64,000 bases of DNA. Source: Achromobacter insuavis (GTDB lineage Bacteria; Pseudomonadota; Gammaproteobacteria; Burkholderiales; Burkholderiaceae_B). The position numbers and the translations under genes were made by a program. Positions 49,797 through 57,572 of the stretch are shown in pieces. The first letter of the stretch is position 1, and every line of letters starts with the position of its first letter. The notes under the pieces were generated by a model. It had not been told where the DNA came from. It saw nothing but the letters and a program-made list of their open reading frames with translations, and ran no database searches. The stretch spans positions 62,001 to 126,000 of the forward strand of contig NZ_CADIJR010000002.1 in the NCBI RefSeq assembly GCF_902859645.1, read 5' to 3'.

Positions 49797-50876
49797 ATGC
49801 TTTCCTCTTCATTAATCCACGACCTCCTTTCCTCGCCTCCGGATGACCTCGCGGGCAAAGTCGCCGCGACCATCGGCCGTGGGCTCGTACCTGCGAAAGA
49901 CGTGGCTGAGGCATGCGGAGTGACCGTCCAGGCCATCAATGGATGGAAGACCAATGGGCGCGTTGGAAAGCAGCACATCAAGACACTCGCTCGTCTAACG
50001 GGCCTACCTGTTTCTTGGTGGCTCCCGGGCGATGGTCTAGAAGATGAGCCGAGTACTGTCGCGGCTACACCCTGGCCGTTTGCGTCCATTGACCCTCAAC
50101 GGATTGAGACACTCCCTCCCGAACGCCTAAAGCACCTAGAAGGTGTGATGTTGTTTGCTCTGCAGGGTTACGCGGAGGGAATGGCTACGATCAGCGTGCC
50201 GGCGCCGCGGGGAGTGCTCGGAGCTGGCCGCGGATCAGTCGTGGATATGGACGCAGCAGAAGACGCGTTTCCCATGCGAATCCAAGGCCTCCCCCCTGCC
50301 CCGTGGGAAGGCGGAAATACAACACACCAGGCAGAAGCCAATCCCAAGATCCGGATTAGCACCCAGACTGGAGTGGTGGCCAATGTCGGCCCTGGCGAGC
50401 CATATGCTGCGAACGACAAGTTCGAAAAGGTGCCGGAGATGGCCGACGTCCGCCTAGCTGCTGGCGACGGCATCGAGAACCACCTTGAGGAACAGACCGG
50501 CGTGATGCACTTCCGCCGCTCCTTCCTGCGCGCCGTGGGCGCGGATGCCGGGAAGGCTCGCGTCGTCTACGCCAAGGGCGACAGCATGGAACCCATCATT
50601 CGCGATGGAGCAGCTCTTCTAGTTGTGCCGAATGAGGATCTGACCGTACGCGACCTGGCCGCAGGCGGCGTCTACGCCATCAACTACGACGGCAAGATGA
50701 TCGTGAAAACGGTGACGCGGGATCGCCTGACGAAGCAATGGGTGGCGCGGTCATTCAATCCGGCTTACCCCGACATCCCGCTCGAGAATGGCACGCCTGT
50801 GCGCGTGCTGGGTCAGGTTGTCTGGGCCGGCGCCAGGCTGCGGGATGATGAGGCGGGGCAGTGGGTGCGGTCTTGA
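49797..50876 (+). CDS. CI repressor with S24 (LexA-type) peptidase domain
   Basis: 359 residues from ATG 49797. HTH at about 35-60 (VPAKDVAEACGVTVQAINGW), linker about 100-215, peptidase domain from about 250: catalytic Ser in YAKGDSMEPIIRDGAALLV and Lys in YAINYDGKMIVKTVTR. Induced by RecA-stimulated self-cleavage, so prophage B should respond to DNA damage. Longer than usual (about 230). Confidence 0.9.
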   Translation: MLSSSLIHDLLSSPPDDLAGKVAATIGRGLVPAKDVAEACGVTVQAINGWKTNGRVGKQHIKTLARLTGLPVSWWLPGDGLEDEPSTVAATPWPFASIDPQRIETLPPERLKHLEGVMLFALQGYAEGMATISVPAPRGVLGAGRGSVVDMDAAEDAFPMRIQGLPPAPWEGGNTTHQAEANPKIRISTQTGVVANVGPGEPYAANDKFEKVPEMADVRLAAGDGIENHLEEQTGVMHFRRSFLRAVGADAGKARVVYAKGDSMEPIIRDGAALLVVPNEDLTVRDLAAGGVYAINYDGKMIVKTVTRDRLTKQWVARSFNPAYPDIPLENGTPVRVLGQVVWAGARLRDDEAGQWVRS

Positions 50877-50943
50877 CCTCCCCTGCCTAGAAAGCCGGCC
50901 GCATGAGCTTGTTGTAATTCCGCCATGCACCGAACACCCAACA

Positions 50944-50992
50944 TTGCACGCATAAACTTGTTTTTTGCGTGCAACATGCCATAATGCACGCA
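50944..50992. promoter_or_regulatory. Inverted repeat upstream of the P63C gene
   Basis: TTGCACGCA (50944-50952) and TGCGTGCAA (50966-50974) form a perfect inverted repeat; a third half-site TGCACGCA is at 50985-50992. A CATAAT (-10-like) lies between sites two and three. Probable operator/promoter for the next gene. Confidence 0.6.
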
Positions 50993-51017
50993 CCTTATCA
51001 AAAAAACGGTGATGCAC

Positions 51018-52028
51018 ATGGCAGAGAAGAAAGTTACCGGGCGGGCGGCAGGTGGTGCAGCCAGAGCAAAGAGCCTAACTGCTGAACAGCGATCTGAGTC
51101 GGCGCGAAAAGCGGCCAAGGCAAAGGCCGCAAAAGCTAAGTTGCCTGTGGCCACGCATGGCTCAACCGACCACCCCCTTCGCCTTGGCGACATTGATATC
51201 CCCTGCTATGTCTTGGAAGACGGCACTCGTCTGCTGTCGCTGACGGGTCTCAATGGCGCTTTGAAAATTTCCTCTGGATCTACTCGGTCAGGTGACAGCC
51301 GCCTAGTGCAGTTTATTGAGTCGGATAGCATCCGACCGTACGCGAAGGGTCAGCTTGCTGAGGCGCTTCGAAACCCCATTGAGTTCATCCCACCGCACGG
51401 AGGTCGATCTGCGCACGGCTACCCAGCAACCGTACTCGCTGACATTTGCGAGGGAGTGTTGGCGGCTCGCGAAGCCGGCCCTTTAACTGCAACTCAGCAG
51501 GCCATTGCTAAACAATGTGAAATCCTTGTGCGAGGCTTTGCCCGCGTTGGGATTATCGCTCTGGTCGATGAGGCGACTGGTTACGAGAAAGACCGCGCCA
51601 AAAACGAGCTAGCCAAAATTCTCGAAGCGTTTGTCGCAAAAGAGTTGCAGCCGTACGTGAAAGCATTCCCGTCGGACTATTACGAGCAGATGTTCCGGCT
51701 GCGCGGCCTCAAGTACCCGCCCGACAATCCGCGCTTCCGTCCACAGTACTTTGGCGTACTGACGAACGATATTGTCTATTCTCGTGTAGCACCAGGCTTG
51801 CTTGAAGAGCTGAAAAAACAGGCGGCAAAGGATGAAAAGAAGGCCCATCTACACAGGCGCCTTACACAAGAAATTGGGCATCCAAAGCTACGCGAACACC
51901 TAGCATCAGTGGTAACCGCGATGAAGCTTTCATCGGATTATCCAGATTTCATTTCCAAGATGAACCGGCTTCATCCGCGATTCGAAGGACAAGCAGCCCT
52001 TGATCTAGAAGACGAAGACAAAGGCTAG
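51018..52028 (+). CDS. P63C-domain protein
   Basis: 336 residues; in-frame ATGs at 51012 and 51018, start not decided by a clear ribosome site. Ala/Lys-rich basic N-terminus (about 1-45), then a soluble domain and, at about 215-260, the P63C pattern (YYEQMFRLRGLKYPPDNPRF; QYFGVLTNDIVYSRVAPGLL). P63C proteins occur in prophages and islands; role unknown, possibly antirepressor or regulator. Has its own operator-like repeat and a terminator, and lies in the lysogenic region. Confidence 0.8.
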   Translation: MAEKKVTGRAAGGAARAKSLTAEQRSESARKAAKAKAAKAKLPVATHGSTDHPLRLGDIDIPCYVLEDGTRLLSLTGLNGALKISSGSTRSGDSRLVQFIESDSIRPYAKGQLAEALRNPIEFIPPHGGRSAHGYPATVLADICEGVLAAREAGPLTATQQAIAKQCEILVRGFARVGIIALVDEATGYEKDRAKNELAKILEAFVAKELQPYVKAFPSDYYEQMFRLRGLKYPPDNPRFRPQYFGVLTNDIVYSRVAPGLLEELKKQAAKDEKKAHLHRRLTQEIGHPKLREHLASVVTAMKLSSDYPDFISKMNRLHPRFEGQAALDLEDEDKG

Positions 52029-52041
52029 CCCCCTGCCCACC

Positions 52042-52066
52042 AAGCCACCTCCGGGTGGCTTTTTTA
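52042..52066 (+). terminator. Rho-independent terminator of the P63C gene
   Basis: GCCACC-TCCG-GGTGGC followed by TTTTTT. It also touches the end of the convergent 82-aa gene. Confidence 0.9.
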
Positions 52067-52312
52067 TTCCAGCGGCCTCTTCCCCGCCAGGCGCAGCAGC
52101 GCTTCGGCGGCAACACGCTCAGAATCGGTGTGCTGGCACCACCGCTGGTAGATCGCCGCGCCCACAGCCAACATCGAGTACAGCTCATCTTCTGTCAGCT
52201 TCGGGGCGATTCGCTCAAGACGGGTGGCGTACACCGTAAGCACCGACTCCCAGTCGCCGGGATCGCCCTTCTTCGCGGTGACCATCAGCGCCAGCATCGT
52301 GGCCTTGTCCAT
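52064..52312 (-). CDS. Hypothetical phage protein, 82 aa
   Basis: Helical soluble protein (LTVYATRLERIAPKLTEDEL; LYSMLAVGAAIYQRW). Pattern of a common small phage early protein of unknown role. Downstream of the LprI-like gene on the same strand; an inverted repeat CACCCGGAG/CTCCGGGTG (about 52338-52363) lies between them. Confidence 0.6.
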   Translation of the reverse strand: MDKATMLALMVTAKKGDPGDWESVLTVYATRLERIAPKLTEDELYSMLAVGAAIYQRWCQHTDSERVAAEALLRLAGKRPLE

Positions 52313-52387
52313 GGCGCCTCCTAGAAAACTGCAGCGTACACCCGGAGCATGACATCTCCGGGTGGATTTCTTGTTGCTTAGTAGGGC

Positions 52388-53314
52388 TTAATCACCCGGC
52401 CGGCACTCAACCCATTTCCGCTGATAGCCAGCTTCACCAGCATGGCCCCAGCACCAGCCCGCACGCTCAATCTGAGTCATCAGCAGGTCGCGATCGCTGC
52501 ACGCTTCGGATGTTCGAGGATTCGCAGGTAGTCCGCCGCGGCACTCTCCATTCAGTCGGTCAGCCTCGTTTAGCATACCTTCCATTTGGGCCCTCGGCCG
52601 GGCTGCCACCTTGCTGGCAGTTGCGCTCTGCTCACGGCAATCAAACACCGGCACGTCATAGTGCAACCCGAGCCCCACGCACGATGCAGCGAAATTCTGC
52701 CACTTCTTCAGTTTCGAGAGCTCGGGCTCTTGATTCGAAGAAAAAACCAGTTTGATGGCTCCGTAGCGATAGCCGCCCAACAAGGCGACGTACGGGTCGT
52801 CACCAACATCACGCCTGACTTCAATCACTACCCCAGCGATGCTGGAACGCTTGCCACGAAATCGTTCATCAGCCGCCAGGCCGTTCGCCTCATAAGCCGC
52901 AGCGACATTTACTGCCTGGACTTGGGGCGTGCGGTCGCTCTGTTTGGAGGGGATCTCATCCGCCGAAGGACGCGTCTTGGTCATCTTGGCATTCGCGGCA
53001 AATGCCAAGTACCGCGGGGTCACGTTCTCATACCACTCTTCCACGCAAATCGAATCACTGCAATTTGCGGCACGCCACTGCAAGTCGGATGCGGCCAACT
53101 TCATGAACTGATCGCGATCTTCGACACTGTCTCGGGCCGTTGTGTAGGCCTGCGCGTACTTGGTGTCCAGGTTCAGCAGCGGCTGGCTACCGCACACCAG
53201 CCTGTCAATTTTCGTCGAAGGCTTCTGGCAATCAACGCTATTCGCATGCGCAACTACCCAAGGCATCCCCACTAAGAGCGCGGTAACGACCCATCCCCTT
53301 CCGACTTTGACCAC
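52388..53314 (-). CDS. Secreted LprI-like protein with OB-fold-like domain
   Basis: 308 residues from GTG 53314, chosen because GGAG lies 5 nt upstream and a clean signal peptide follows (basic KVGR, hydrophobic WVVTALLVGMPWVV, AHA cleavage about residue 24). Mature residues about 27-100 fit the LprI-type lysozyme-inhibitor family (DCQKPSTKIDRLVCGSQPLL and paired Cys). About 150-250 resemble a tRNA_anti-like/OB domain (AAYEANGLAADERFRGKRSS; VIEVRRDVGDDPYVALLGG). Exported to the periplasm, it could protect the lysogen from lysozyme or from superinfecting endolysins. Function inferred. Confidence 0.68.
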   Translation of the reverse strand: MVKVGRGWVVTALLVGMPWVVAHANSVDCQKPSTKIDRLVCGSQPLLNLDTKYAQAYTTARDSVEDRDQFMKLAASDLQWRAANCSDSICVEEWYENVTPRYLAFAANAKMTKTRPSADEIPSKQSDRTPQVQAVNVAAAYEANGLAADERFRGKRSSIAGVVIEVRRDVGDDPYVALLGGYRYGAIKLVFSSNQEPELSKLKKWQNFAASCVGLGLHYDVPVFDCREQSATASKVAARPRAQMEGMLNEADRLNGECRGGLPANPRTSEACSDRDLLMTQIERAGWCWGHAGEAGYQRKWVECRPGD

Positions 53315-53420
53315 GTCGCTCTCCAAGTAACAAAACATTCTTGATGGTAGCTGATAGCTGGCGGTCGCGGCCACCTGCCCCACAGCCCGCCTTGAGCGGG
53401 CCATTTTGCGTTCCGACATA

Positions 53421-53454
53421 AACCATTGCTTGCTTTTAAACTAAAGCAATGGTT
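53421..53454. promoter_or_regulatory. Operator region OL of prophage B
   Basis: Perfect 11-bp inverted repeat AACCATTGCTT/AAGCAATGGTT with a 12-bp AT-rich spacer. It shares the AAGCAATG half-site with the cI-cro region 3.7 kb away. It lies between the leftward LprI-like gene and the rightward early operon, so it probably represses the early promoter. Confidence 0.75.
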
Positions 53455-53557
53455 TAATTCATTCACGGCAGACAAGTCTGCTGGCAAGACCTCCACGGAG
53501 CCGCACCCCTGGGACACCTCGGCGGCAGACGTTAGCCCACACACATAAAGAGTCGGC

Positions 53558-53752
53558 ATGGAGAAGAGGCAGCAGCACCAGAAGTACCGCTCTTTATCTG
53601 CCTGGCTCAACCAGGTGCATCACGTCGTTGGCGAGGACGCTAAATCGCAACGCAGCCACCCGGGCTGGATACGAATAGCGGGGAGCCGTGGAGGCCCGGA
53701 AACGGACAAGACGGGGCAGCGAATGAAAGCTCGCTGCGATGAAGGGTGGTAG
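53558..53752 (+). CDS. Possible small basic ORF in the N position, 64 aa
   Basis: First open frame after the early operator. Basic N-terminus (MEKRQQHQKYR) could be an Arg-rich RNA-binding motif as in lambda N. Codon character is poor and a boxA/boxB-like site lies inside it. Treated as doubtful. Confidence 0.25.
   Translation: MEKRQQHQKYRSLSAWLNQVHHVVGEDAKSQRSHPGWIRIAGSRGGPETDKTGQRMKARCDEGW
53588..53615 (+). promoter_or_regulatory. nut-like site (boxA and boxB)
   Basis: CGCTCTTTA (53588-53596; lambda boxA is CGCTCTTA) followed after 4 nt by a perfect hairpin CCTGG-CTCAA-CCAGG (53601-53615), the size of boxB (5-bp stem, 5-nt loop). It lies in the early leader about 130 bp after the operator, where nut sites occur. 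Confidence 0.5.
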
Positions 53753-53825
53753 CCCCACCCTTCCAGATTCATCTGAATGCCAGCCCATCCGGGTTCAGGC
53801 ATTTTCATGAACCTGGGAGGTCAAG

Positions 53826-54062
53826 ATGACCAAAGTGACCGTCGAGGTTGAGCTTGACCTCACAGACCTTGAAGACGGCGAAATGATCGGCGAGCTTGAA
53901 TCGCGCGGATATGAAGTGTCTAGCGATTTTGAGGTGGATCACCCATCCGTCGATTTAGATCTGATGGGACGCCTCCATGAGCTCATTCGCAGCGGGAGAG
54001 ACGAAGAGGCAATCCAACTCATACGCCCCTACCTGCTAGACATTCTAGGGAAGGCGCTATGA
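53826..54062 (+). CDS. Hypothetical acidic phage protein, 78 aa
   Basis: Clear ribosome site (GGGAGG) before ATG 53826. Strongly acidic (VEVELDLTDLEDGEMIGELE). No family recognised. First well-supported gene of the plus-strand early operon; 4-nt overlap with the next. Confidence 0.65.
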   Translation: MTKVTVEVELDLTDLEDGEMIGELESRGYEVSSDFEVDHPSVDLDLMGRLHELIRSGRDEEAIQLIRPYLLDILGKAL

Positions 54063-54322
54063 CTTTCTACGCGTTCGTCCATTCCCGCAGCGGGCTGACC
54101 CGCCCAGTTCTCGCGGGCGAGTTCAAAGGCCGCGACCAAAGCGACGCCTACAACAAGGCCATCGCCAGCCCAGCAGTCAAGAAAATCGTCGGGCACCAGC
54201 AGACGCAGGATTTGTACGTGCGGGTCTACGAGGCCCGTGATTACCGCAGCGCGGCAGATCAGGCAATGGCCGTGCACACACCCTGGCTGTCCCCTACCCC
54301 CGAAACAAACGCCCGAGCATGA
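54059..54322 (+). CDS. Hypothetical phage protein, 87 aa
   Basis: Soluble alpha/beta protein (MTFYAFVHSRSGLTRPVLAG). Overlaps the preceding gene by 4 nt and ends 29 bp before DGR target 1, so it shares a transcript with it. Not recognised. Confidence 0.6.
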   Translation: MTFYAFVHSRSGLTRPVLAGEFKGRDQSDAYNKAIASPAVKKIVGHQQTQDLYVRVYEARDYRSAADQAMAVHTPWLSPTPETNARA

Positions 54323-54351
54323 ATCGGGCCTCTCAAATACTTGGAGAAACC

Positions 54352-54804
54352 ATGAGCAATGCATTCGTAGTTGGCCAGTACGCCGAGGGCCAAGGCGGGA
54401 TCTACATCGGCCTGACCGCACAGGGGCGGCACCTGTTCGCCGCTGCGGCGCCGCTGGACGGCGATTTCGAATTCGGCGGCTATGGCGATGAATTGGACGG
54501 CTACTCCGACCTGGATGGCGCCGAGAACACCCGCAAGCTGCTGGAACGCGGCGGTCATCCCGCTGCCCAGGCCGCATCCGAGTACTCGGCCGATGGCCAC
54601 AAGGACTTCTACCTGCCAGCTCATCGTGAACTGCTGCAGGTGGTGGCGGTGGAAGGTCTCGACGAAACCGTTGGCGACGTGTGGACCTCGACGCCCCACG
54701 GCTCGTACGACGCCTGGGCGGTGGGTTTCGAGTACGGTGGCGTCTTCTACTGGGGCCGCAGCGACGAGTTCCGGGTGCGTCCCGTCCGCAGCATCATCGC
54801 TTGA
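54352..54804 (+). CDS. DGR target protein 1 (variable C-type-lectin-like protein)
   Basis: 150 residues from ATG 54352 with GGAG 7 nt upstream. The N-terminal strand pair (GQYAEGQGGIYIGLTAQ) and the SADGHKDFYLPAHRELLQVV segment resemble DUF1566/FGE-like C-type-lectin folds. The last about 33 residues (HGSYDAWAVGFEYGG to FRVRPVR) are the variable region, encoded by VR1. Residues at TR Asn sites are D, G, Y, G, F, Y, G, S, D. No signal peptide and no fibre domain. Lies 5.3 kb upstream of the other two targets in the same operon. Ligand unknown. Confidence 0.88.
   Translation: MSNAFVVGQYAEGQGGIYIGLTAQGRHLFAAAAPLDGDFEFGGYGDELDGYSDLDGAENTRKLLERGGHPAAQAASEYSADGHKDFYLPAHRELLQVVAVEGLDETVGDVWTSTPHGSYDAWAVGFEYGGVFYWGRSDEFRVRPVRSIIA
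54692..54790 (+). repeat. DGR variable repeat VR1
   Basis: 99 nt aligned with TR 61264-61362. In the core from CCCCACGG to GTCCGCA there are 13 differences, all at TR adenines (A to G, T); all C, G and T positions of the core are identical. At the extreme 3' side it continues GCATCATCGC, differing from the TR's AATCATGC as an IMH differs from IMH*. Confidence 0.95.
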
Positions 54805-54820
54805 TCAATTAACCCCTTTC

Positions 54821-54838
54821 GCCCCGGCTTGCCGGGGC
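54821..54838 (+). other. Hairpin/cruciform downstream of VR1
   Basis: GCCCCGGC-TT-GCCGGGGC, a perfect 8-bp inverted repeat (or 7 bp with a CTTG loop), 30 nt after VR1. Such DNA hairpins promote target recognition in the BPP-1 DGR. It might also act as a terminator, but has no U-tract. Confidence 0.8.
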
Positions 54839-55223
54839 TTGCAGCATCGAAAGCGGATGCACTATGCCGCGTCCGGTCTTCCTAGGTCTGAACCGGGGAA
54901 AACGTGGCCGCTGGTGTGTAGCGAGTAGAAATCGTCCGGGCCCAGCGCCGGAGCTGGAACCGTAACCAGCGGCACCCTCAACTGCTCAAGCCGGCGCATC
55001 CAGGCGCATCGCCTTAGCCGCGCTGCGATCCCTAACTCTCAACACGTGCGAAAAGCCAAAGCCCTGCTTTATGGGCACTTGGGTGCGCCGACTTGAGCAA
55101 GCTTACGCAGCCTTCCTCCCCTCCCTCAAGCTTCCTAGACACACCGGCATGTACGTTCATGACGTGGCGCTGGGCCGTCCGTGGGGAATCGGCTAGGGAG
55201 GCTGCACCTCATTAGGAACAACC
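54839..55223. other. 385-bp gap after DGR target 1, no gene found
   Basis: Only short frames (longest from ATG 54864 is about 34 codons). Contains a near-direct repeat GGCGCATC/AGGCGCATCG around 54993-55012 and several GC-rich stem-forming stretches (for example around 54935-54980). No tRNA, promoter or phage gene recognised in an otherwise tightly packed operon. Confidence 0.5.
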
Positions 55224-55556
55224 ATGGGGACTCGCCCTAAGTTCACCTTTGATACGCCCCAAGAAATCTACGACATGAAGTATGCAGAGGTCGTCAGGGA
55301 GATTGAGGCGGGTCTGCTCAAGTGGCGGCACCAGGTAATCGAGGCCTTCGAGAACGAATTCCCCGACGAGGACGCCCAGATGCTGTCCTTCATCGCTGGC
55401 AACGCTGACCGGCCGGAGAAGATCCTGGAACTGGCTGCTTCTGGAATCCTGGGGCCGGAATGCCGCGACCAGATGACCCTGGCTATCGCGCATCTTGCCG
55501 ACTACCACACCAAACAATACGTGCGCGGCTACTGGCCGGAATGGAGCAAGGGATGA
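55224..55556 (+). CDS. Hypothetical phage protein, 110 aa
   Basis: Helical acidic protein (YDMKYAEVVREIEAGLLKWR; RDQMTLAIAHLADYHTKQYV). Restarts the tightly overlapping gene series after the gap. Not recognised. Confidence 0.6.
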   Translation: MGTRPKFTFDTPQEIYDMKYAEVVREIEAGLLKWRHQVIEAFENEFPDEDAQMLSFIAGNADRPEKILELAASGILGPECRDQMTLAIAHLADYHTKQYVRGYWPEWSKG

Positions 55557-55651
55557 GCGTCGCCCTCTTCATCCTGTGCGGCCTGTGCGCCGCTTACCCC
55601 TTGGGCCTGATCGGCGACTTCGCCATGGCCTTTCTGAGGAAGTCAGCATGA
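55553..55651 (+). CDS. Tiny membrane protein, 32 aa
   Basis: ATG 55553 overlaps the upstream stop and its own stop overlaps the next start. Single hydrophobic helix (ALFILCGLCAAYPLGLIGDF). The tight coupling on both sides supports it. Confidence 0.55.
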   Translation: MSVALFILCGLCAAYPLGLIGDFAMAFLRKSA

Positions 55652-55986
55652 CCGATACCTATCAGCCCATCTATGACGCAGTGCGCAGCCGCATCGGCCA
55701 TGCCGACGTTGGTCAAGCCGTTGAAAGCGCCTTGCGCGAGGCCTTCGGCAACGCAGACCACATCATCCGGTGCGCCGTGCAGGAAACCGTCAACGAATTG
55801 CAGCGCCCGGCGGTTGTCTTCCGTCCGGCATTGAGTATCGACGGCGACCAGTGGTGTGCCCTCTACGGCGCCAATTTGCAGGATGGCGTGGCCGGATTTG
55901 GCGACACGCCCGCCGCTGCGATGCATGCGTTTGACCGCGCATGGTTGAACGACAAGACCCCGCTGGCCGCGCGAGGTGCCCAATGA
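55648..55986 (+). CDS. Hypothetical phage protein, 112 aa
   Basis: Helical N-terminus (YDAVRSRIGHADVGQAVESA) then a beta part (ALYGANLQDGVAGFGDTPAA) that looks like the RNase-H-like/HicB-type small phage domain. 4-nt overlaps at both ends. Unknown. Confidence 0.6.
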   Translation: MTDTYQPIYDAVRSRIGHADVGQAVESALREAFGNADHIIRCAVQETVNELQRPAVVFRPALSIDGDQWCALYGANLQDGVAGFGDTPAAAMHAFDRAWLNDKTPLAARGAQ

Positions 55987-56309
55987 CCGCCCACACGTTC
56001 GACTATCCGGCCGATTTCGACGGCCCGGCCGGCTGCCTCGCGGAAGGCCATCTGGTCATCGAATTCGACCATTCCAAAGCGGATCCATCCGTGGGTGCGG
56101 CCGCCAGCATCACGATCAATTCCATCGTGGTAGTCATCGGCGCCTACTCGGGCACGTTCGATGGCGACTACGGCGACGCCGACCTGATCGCGGCCTGCTG
56201 GCGCCACTTGGCCGACGAGAAAGAGCGCATCGAATGTGAGCGCGCCGATTGGATGCGCGAGGAAGCCGAAGACATCCAGGCGCTCATGGACCGGGACATG
56301 GGGGACTGA
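55983..56309 (+). CDS. Hypothetical phage protein, 108 aa
   Basis: Beta-rich N-terminal half (FDGPAGCLAEGHLVIEFDHS) and a charged helical C-terminus (EERIECERADWMREEAEDIQ type). Starts in the upstream stop. Unknown. Confidence 0.6.
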   Translation: MTAHTFDYPADFDGPAGCLAEGHLVIEFDHSKADPSVGAAASITINSIVVVIGAYSGTFDGDYGDADLIAACWRHLADEKERIECERADWMREEAEDIQALMDRDMGD

Positions 56310-56310
56310 G

Positions 56311-56466
56311 ATGCGCAACCTGATCCGAACCCACTGGGAAGGCGTCGTCATGGCCCTGCTGATGACCGTTGCCTTCTCCCTCGCCGGCATGTTGGACGAG
56401 CAAGCCCAATCCACCCTCACCGCCTGCGAAGGCTGCGGCAAGACCGCCGTCGCCGCCAAGGAATGA
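56311..56466 (+). CDS. Small membrane protein, 51 aa
   Basis: Hydrophobic segment VVMALLMTVAFSLAGML after a basic start, then a short Cys-containing tail (ACEGCGK). Either N-anchored or exported. One bp after the previous stop. Unknown. Confidence 0.5.
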   Translation: MRNLIRTHWEGVVMALLMTVAFSLAGMLDEQAQSTLTACEGCGKTAVAAKE

Positions 56467-56467
56467 C

Positions 56468-57565
56468 ATGACCGAAGCAACTGAAATCGCCAAATTGCCG
56501 CCGAAGGAAACCGCGCTGGAGGTGTACTCCAAGCCCAGCGGCCTGGAGCCGTGGCTGGAGAAGATCCGCGCCGAGGTGTCCGGGCATGTGCCTGACCTCA
56601 AGACGAAGAAAGGCCGTGACGCGATCGCCAGCTTGGCGTTCAAGGTTCGTAAGGTCAAAACCGCCCTGGACGGTATGGGCAAACAGTTGGTTGATGACCT
56701 GAAGGACGTGCCGAAGCGGATTGACGCCGAGCGCAAGCGCATGCGCGACACGCTGGACGCCCTGGCTGACGATGTGCGTCGACCGCTTACGGAGTGGGAG
56801 CAGGCCGAAGAAGATCGCGTACAGCGTCACAAAGATGCAGTCGAGGGAATTGCGTCTCTGGTCGTCAACTGCAATGAATCTGCGGAATCGCTGCGCGCCG
56901 CCCTCGCTGCCGTGGAAGCCATCGCCATCGGACCCGAATGGGAAGAATTCGAAGCGGAAGCCGCCCGAGCTAAGGACAAGGCGCTGTCAGGCCTTCGTGA
57001 CCGGCTGGTGGCGCGCGAGAAGTATGAGGCAGAGCAGGCCGAGCTTGCCCGCCTGCGTGCCGTGGAAGCGGCCCGCGAGCAGAAGGAGCGCGAAGAGCGC
57101 ATTGCCCGCGAAGCCGCCGAGCGCGCCCAGCGCGAAGCCGAGGCCCGCGCCCAGGCCGAGCGCGACGCCGCCGCGCGCCGCGAAGCTGAAGCCCTGGCCG
57201 CCGCCGAAACCGCCCGCCTGAATGCCCAACTGGCCGAGCAGCGCCGCATTGCCGCCGAGCAGCAGGCCGAACTCGACCGCCAGGCCGCCGCGGTGCGCGA
57301 GCGGGAAGCCGCGGCGCAGGCCGAGCAACGCGCGCGCCAGGCTGCCGAGCAGGCCGCCGCCGCCGAGCGCCAGCGCATCGCCGACGAACAGGCCGCTGCG
57401 GCTGCCGAAGCCGCGAGCCGCGAGGAAGACATGGCCCACAAGGCCACCATCAACCGCGCGGCCCTGGATGCGTTCGTCCACGGCGGCATGCCCGAGGACT
57501 GCGCCAAGCAGGCGGTCACGCTGATCGCCAAGGGCCTGATCCCCAACATTCGAATCACCTATTGA
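56468..57565 (+). CDS. Coiled-coil phage protein preceding the recombination genes
   Basis: 365 residues from ATG 56468. Helical domain about 1-170 (GRDAIASLAFKVRKVKTALD), then an extreme Glu/Arg/Ala/Gln coiled coil about 185-315, and a short conserved C-terminal domain (AFVHGGMPEDCAKQAVTLIA). This protein type often precedes annealing/exonuclease genes in phages. It may organise the recombination complex; function not known. Confidence 0.65.
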   Translation: MTEATEIAKLPPKETALEVYSKPSGLEPWLEKIRAEVSGHVPDLKTKKGRDAIASLAFKVRKVKTALDGMGKQLVDDLKDVPKRIDAERKRMRDTLDALADDVRRPLTEWEQAEEDRVQRHKDAVEGIASLVVNCNESAESLRAALAAVEAIAIGPEWEEFEAEAARAKDKALSGLRDRLVAREKYEAEQAELARLRAVEAAREQKEREERIAREAAERAQREAEARAQAERDAAARREAEALAAAETARLNAQLAEQRRIAAEQQAELDRQAAAVREREAAAQAEQRARQAAEQAAAAERQRIADEQAAAAAEAASREEDMAHKATINRAALDAFVHGGMPEDCAKQAVTLIAKGLIPNIRITY

Positions 57566-57572
57566 GGACGCC

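Noticed and set aside
54864-54968. Short plus-strand frame in the gap after target 1
   Set aside because: About 34 codons, no ribosome site and low-complexity composition.
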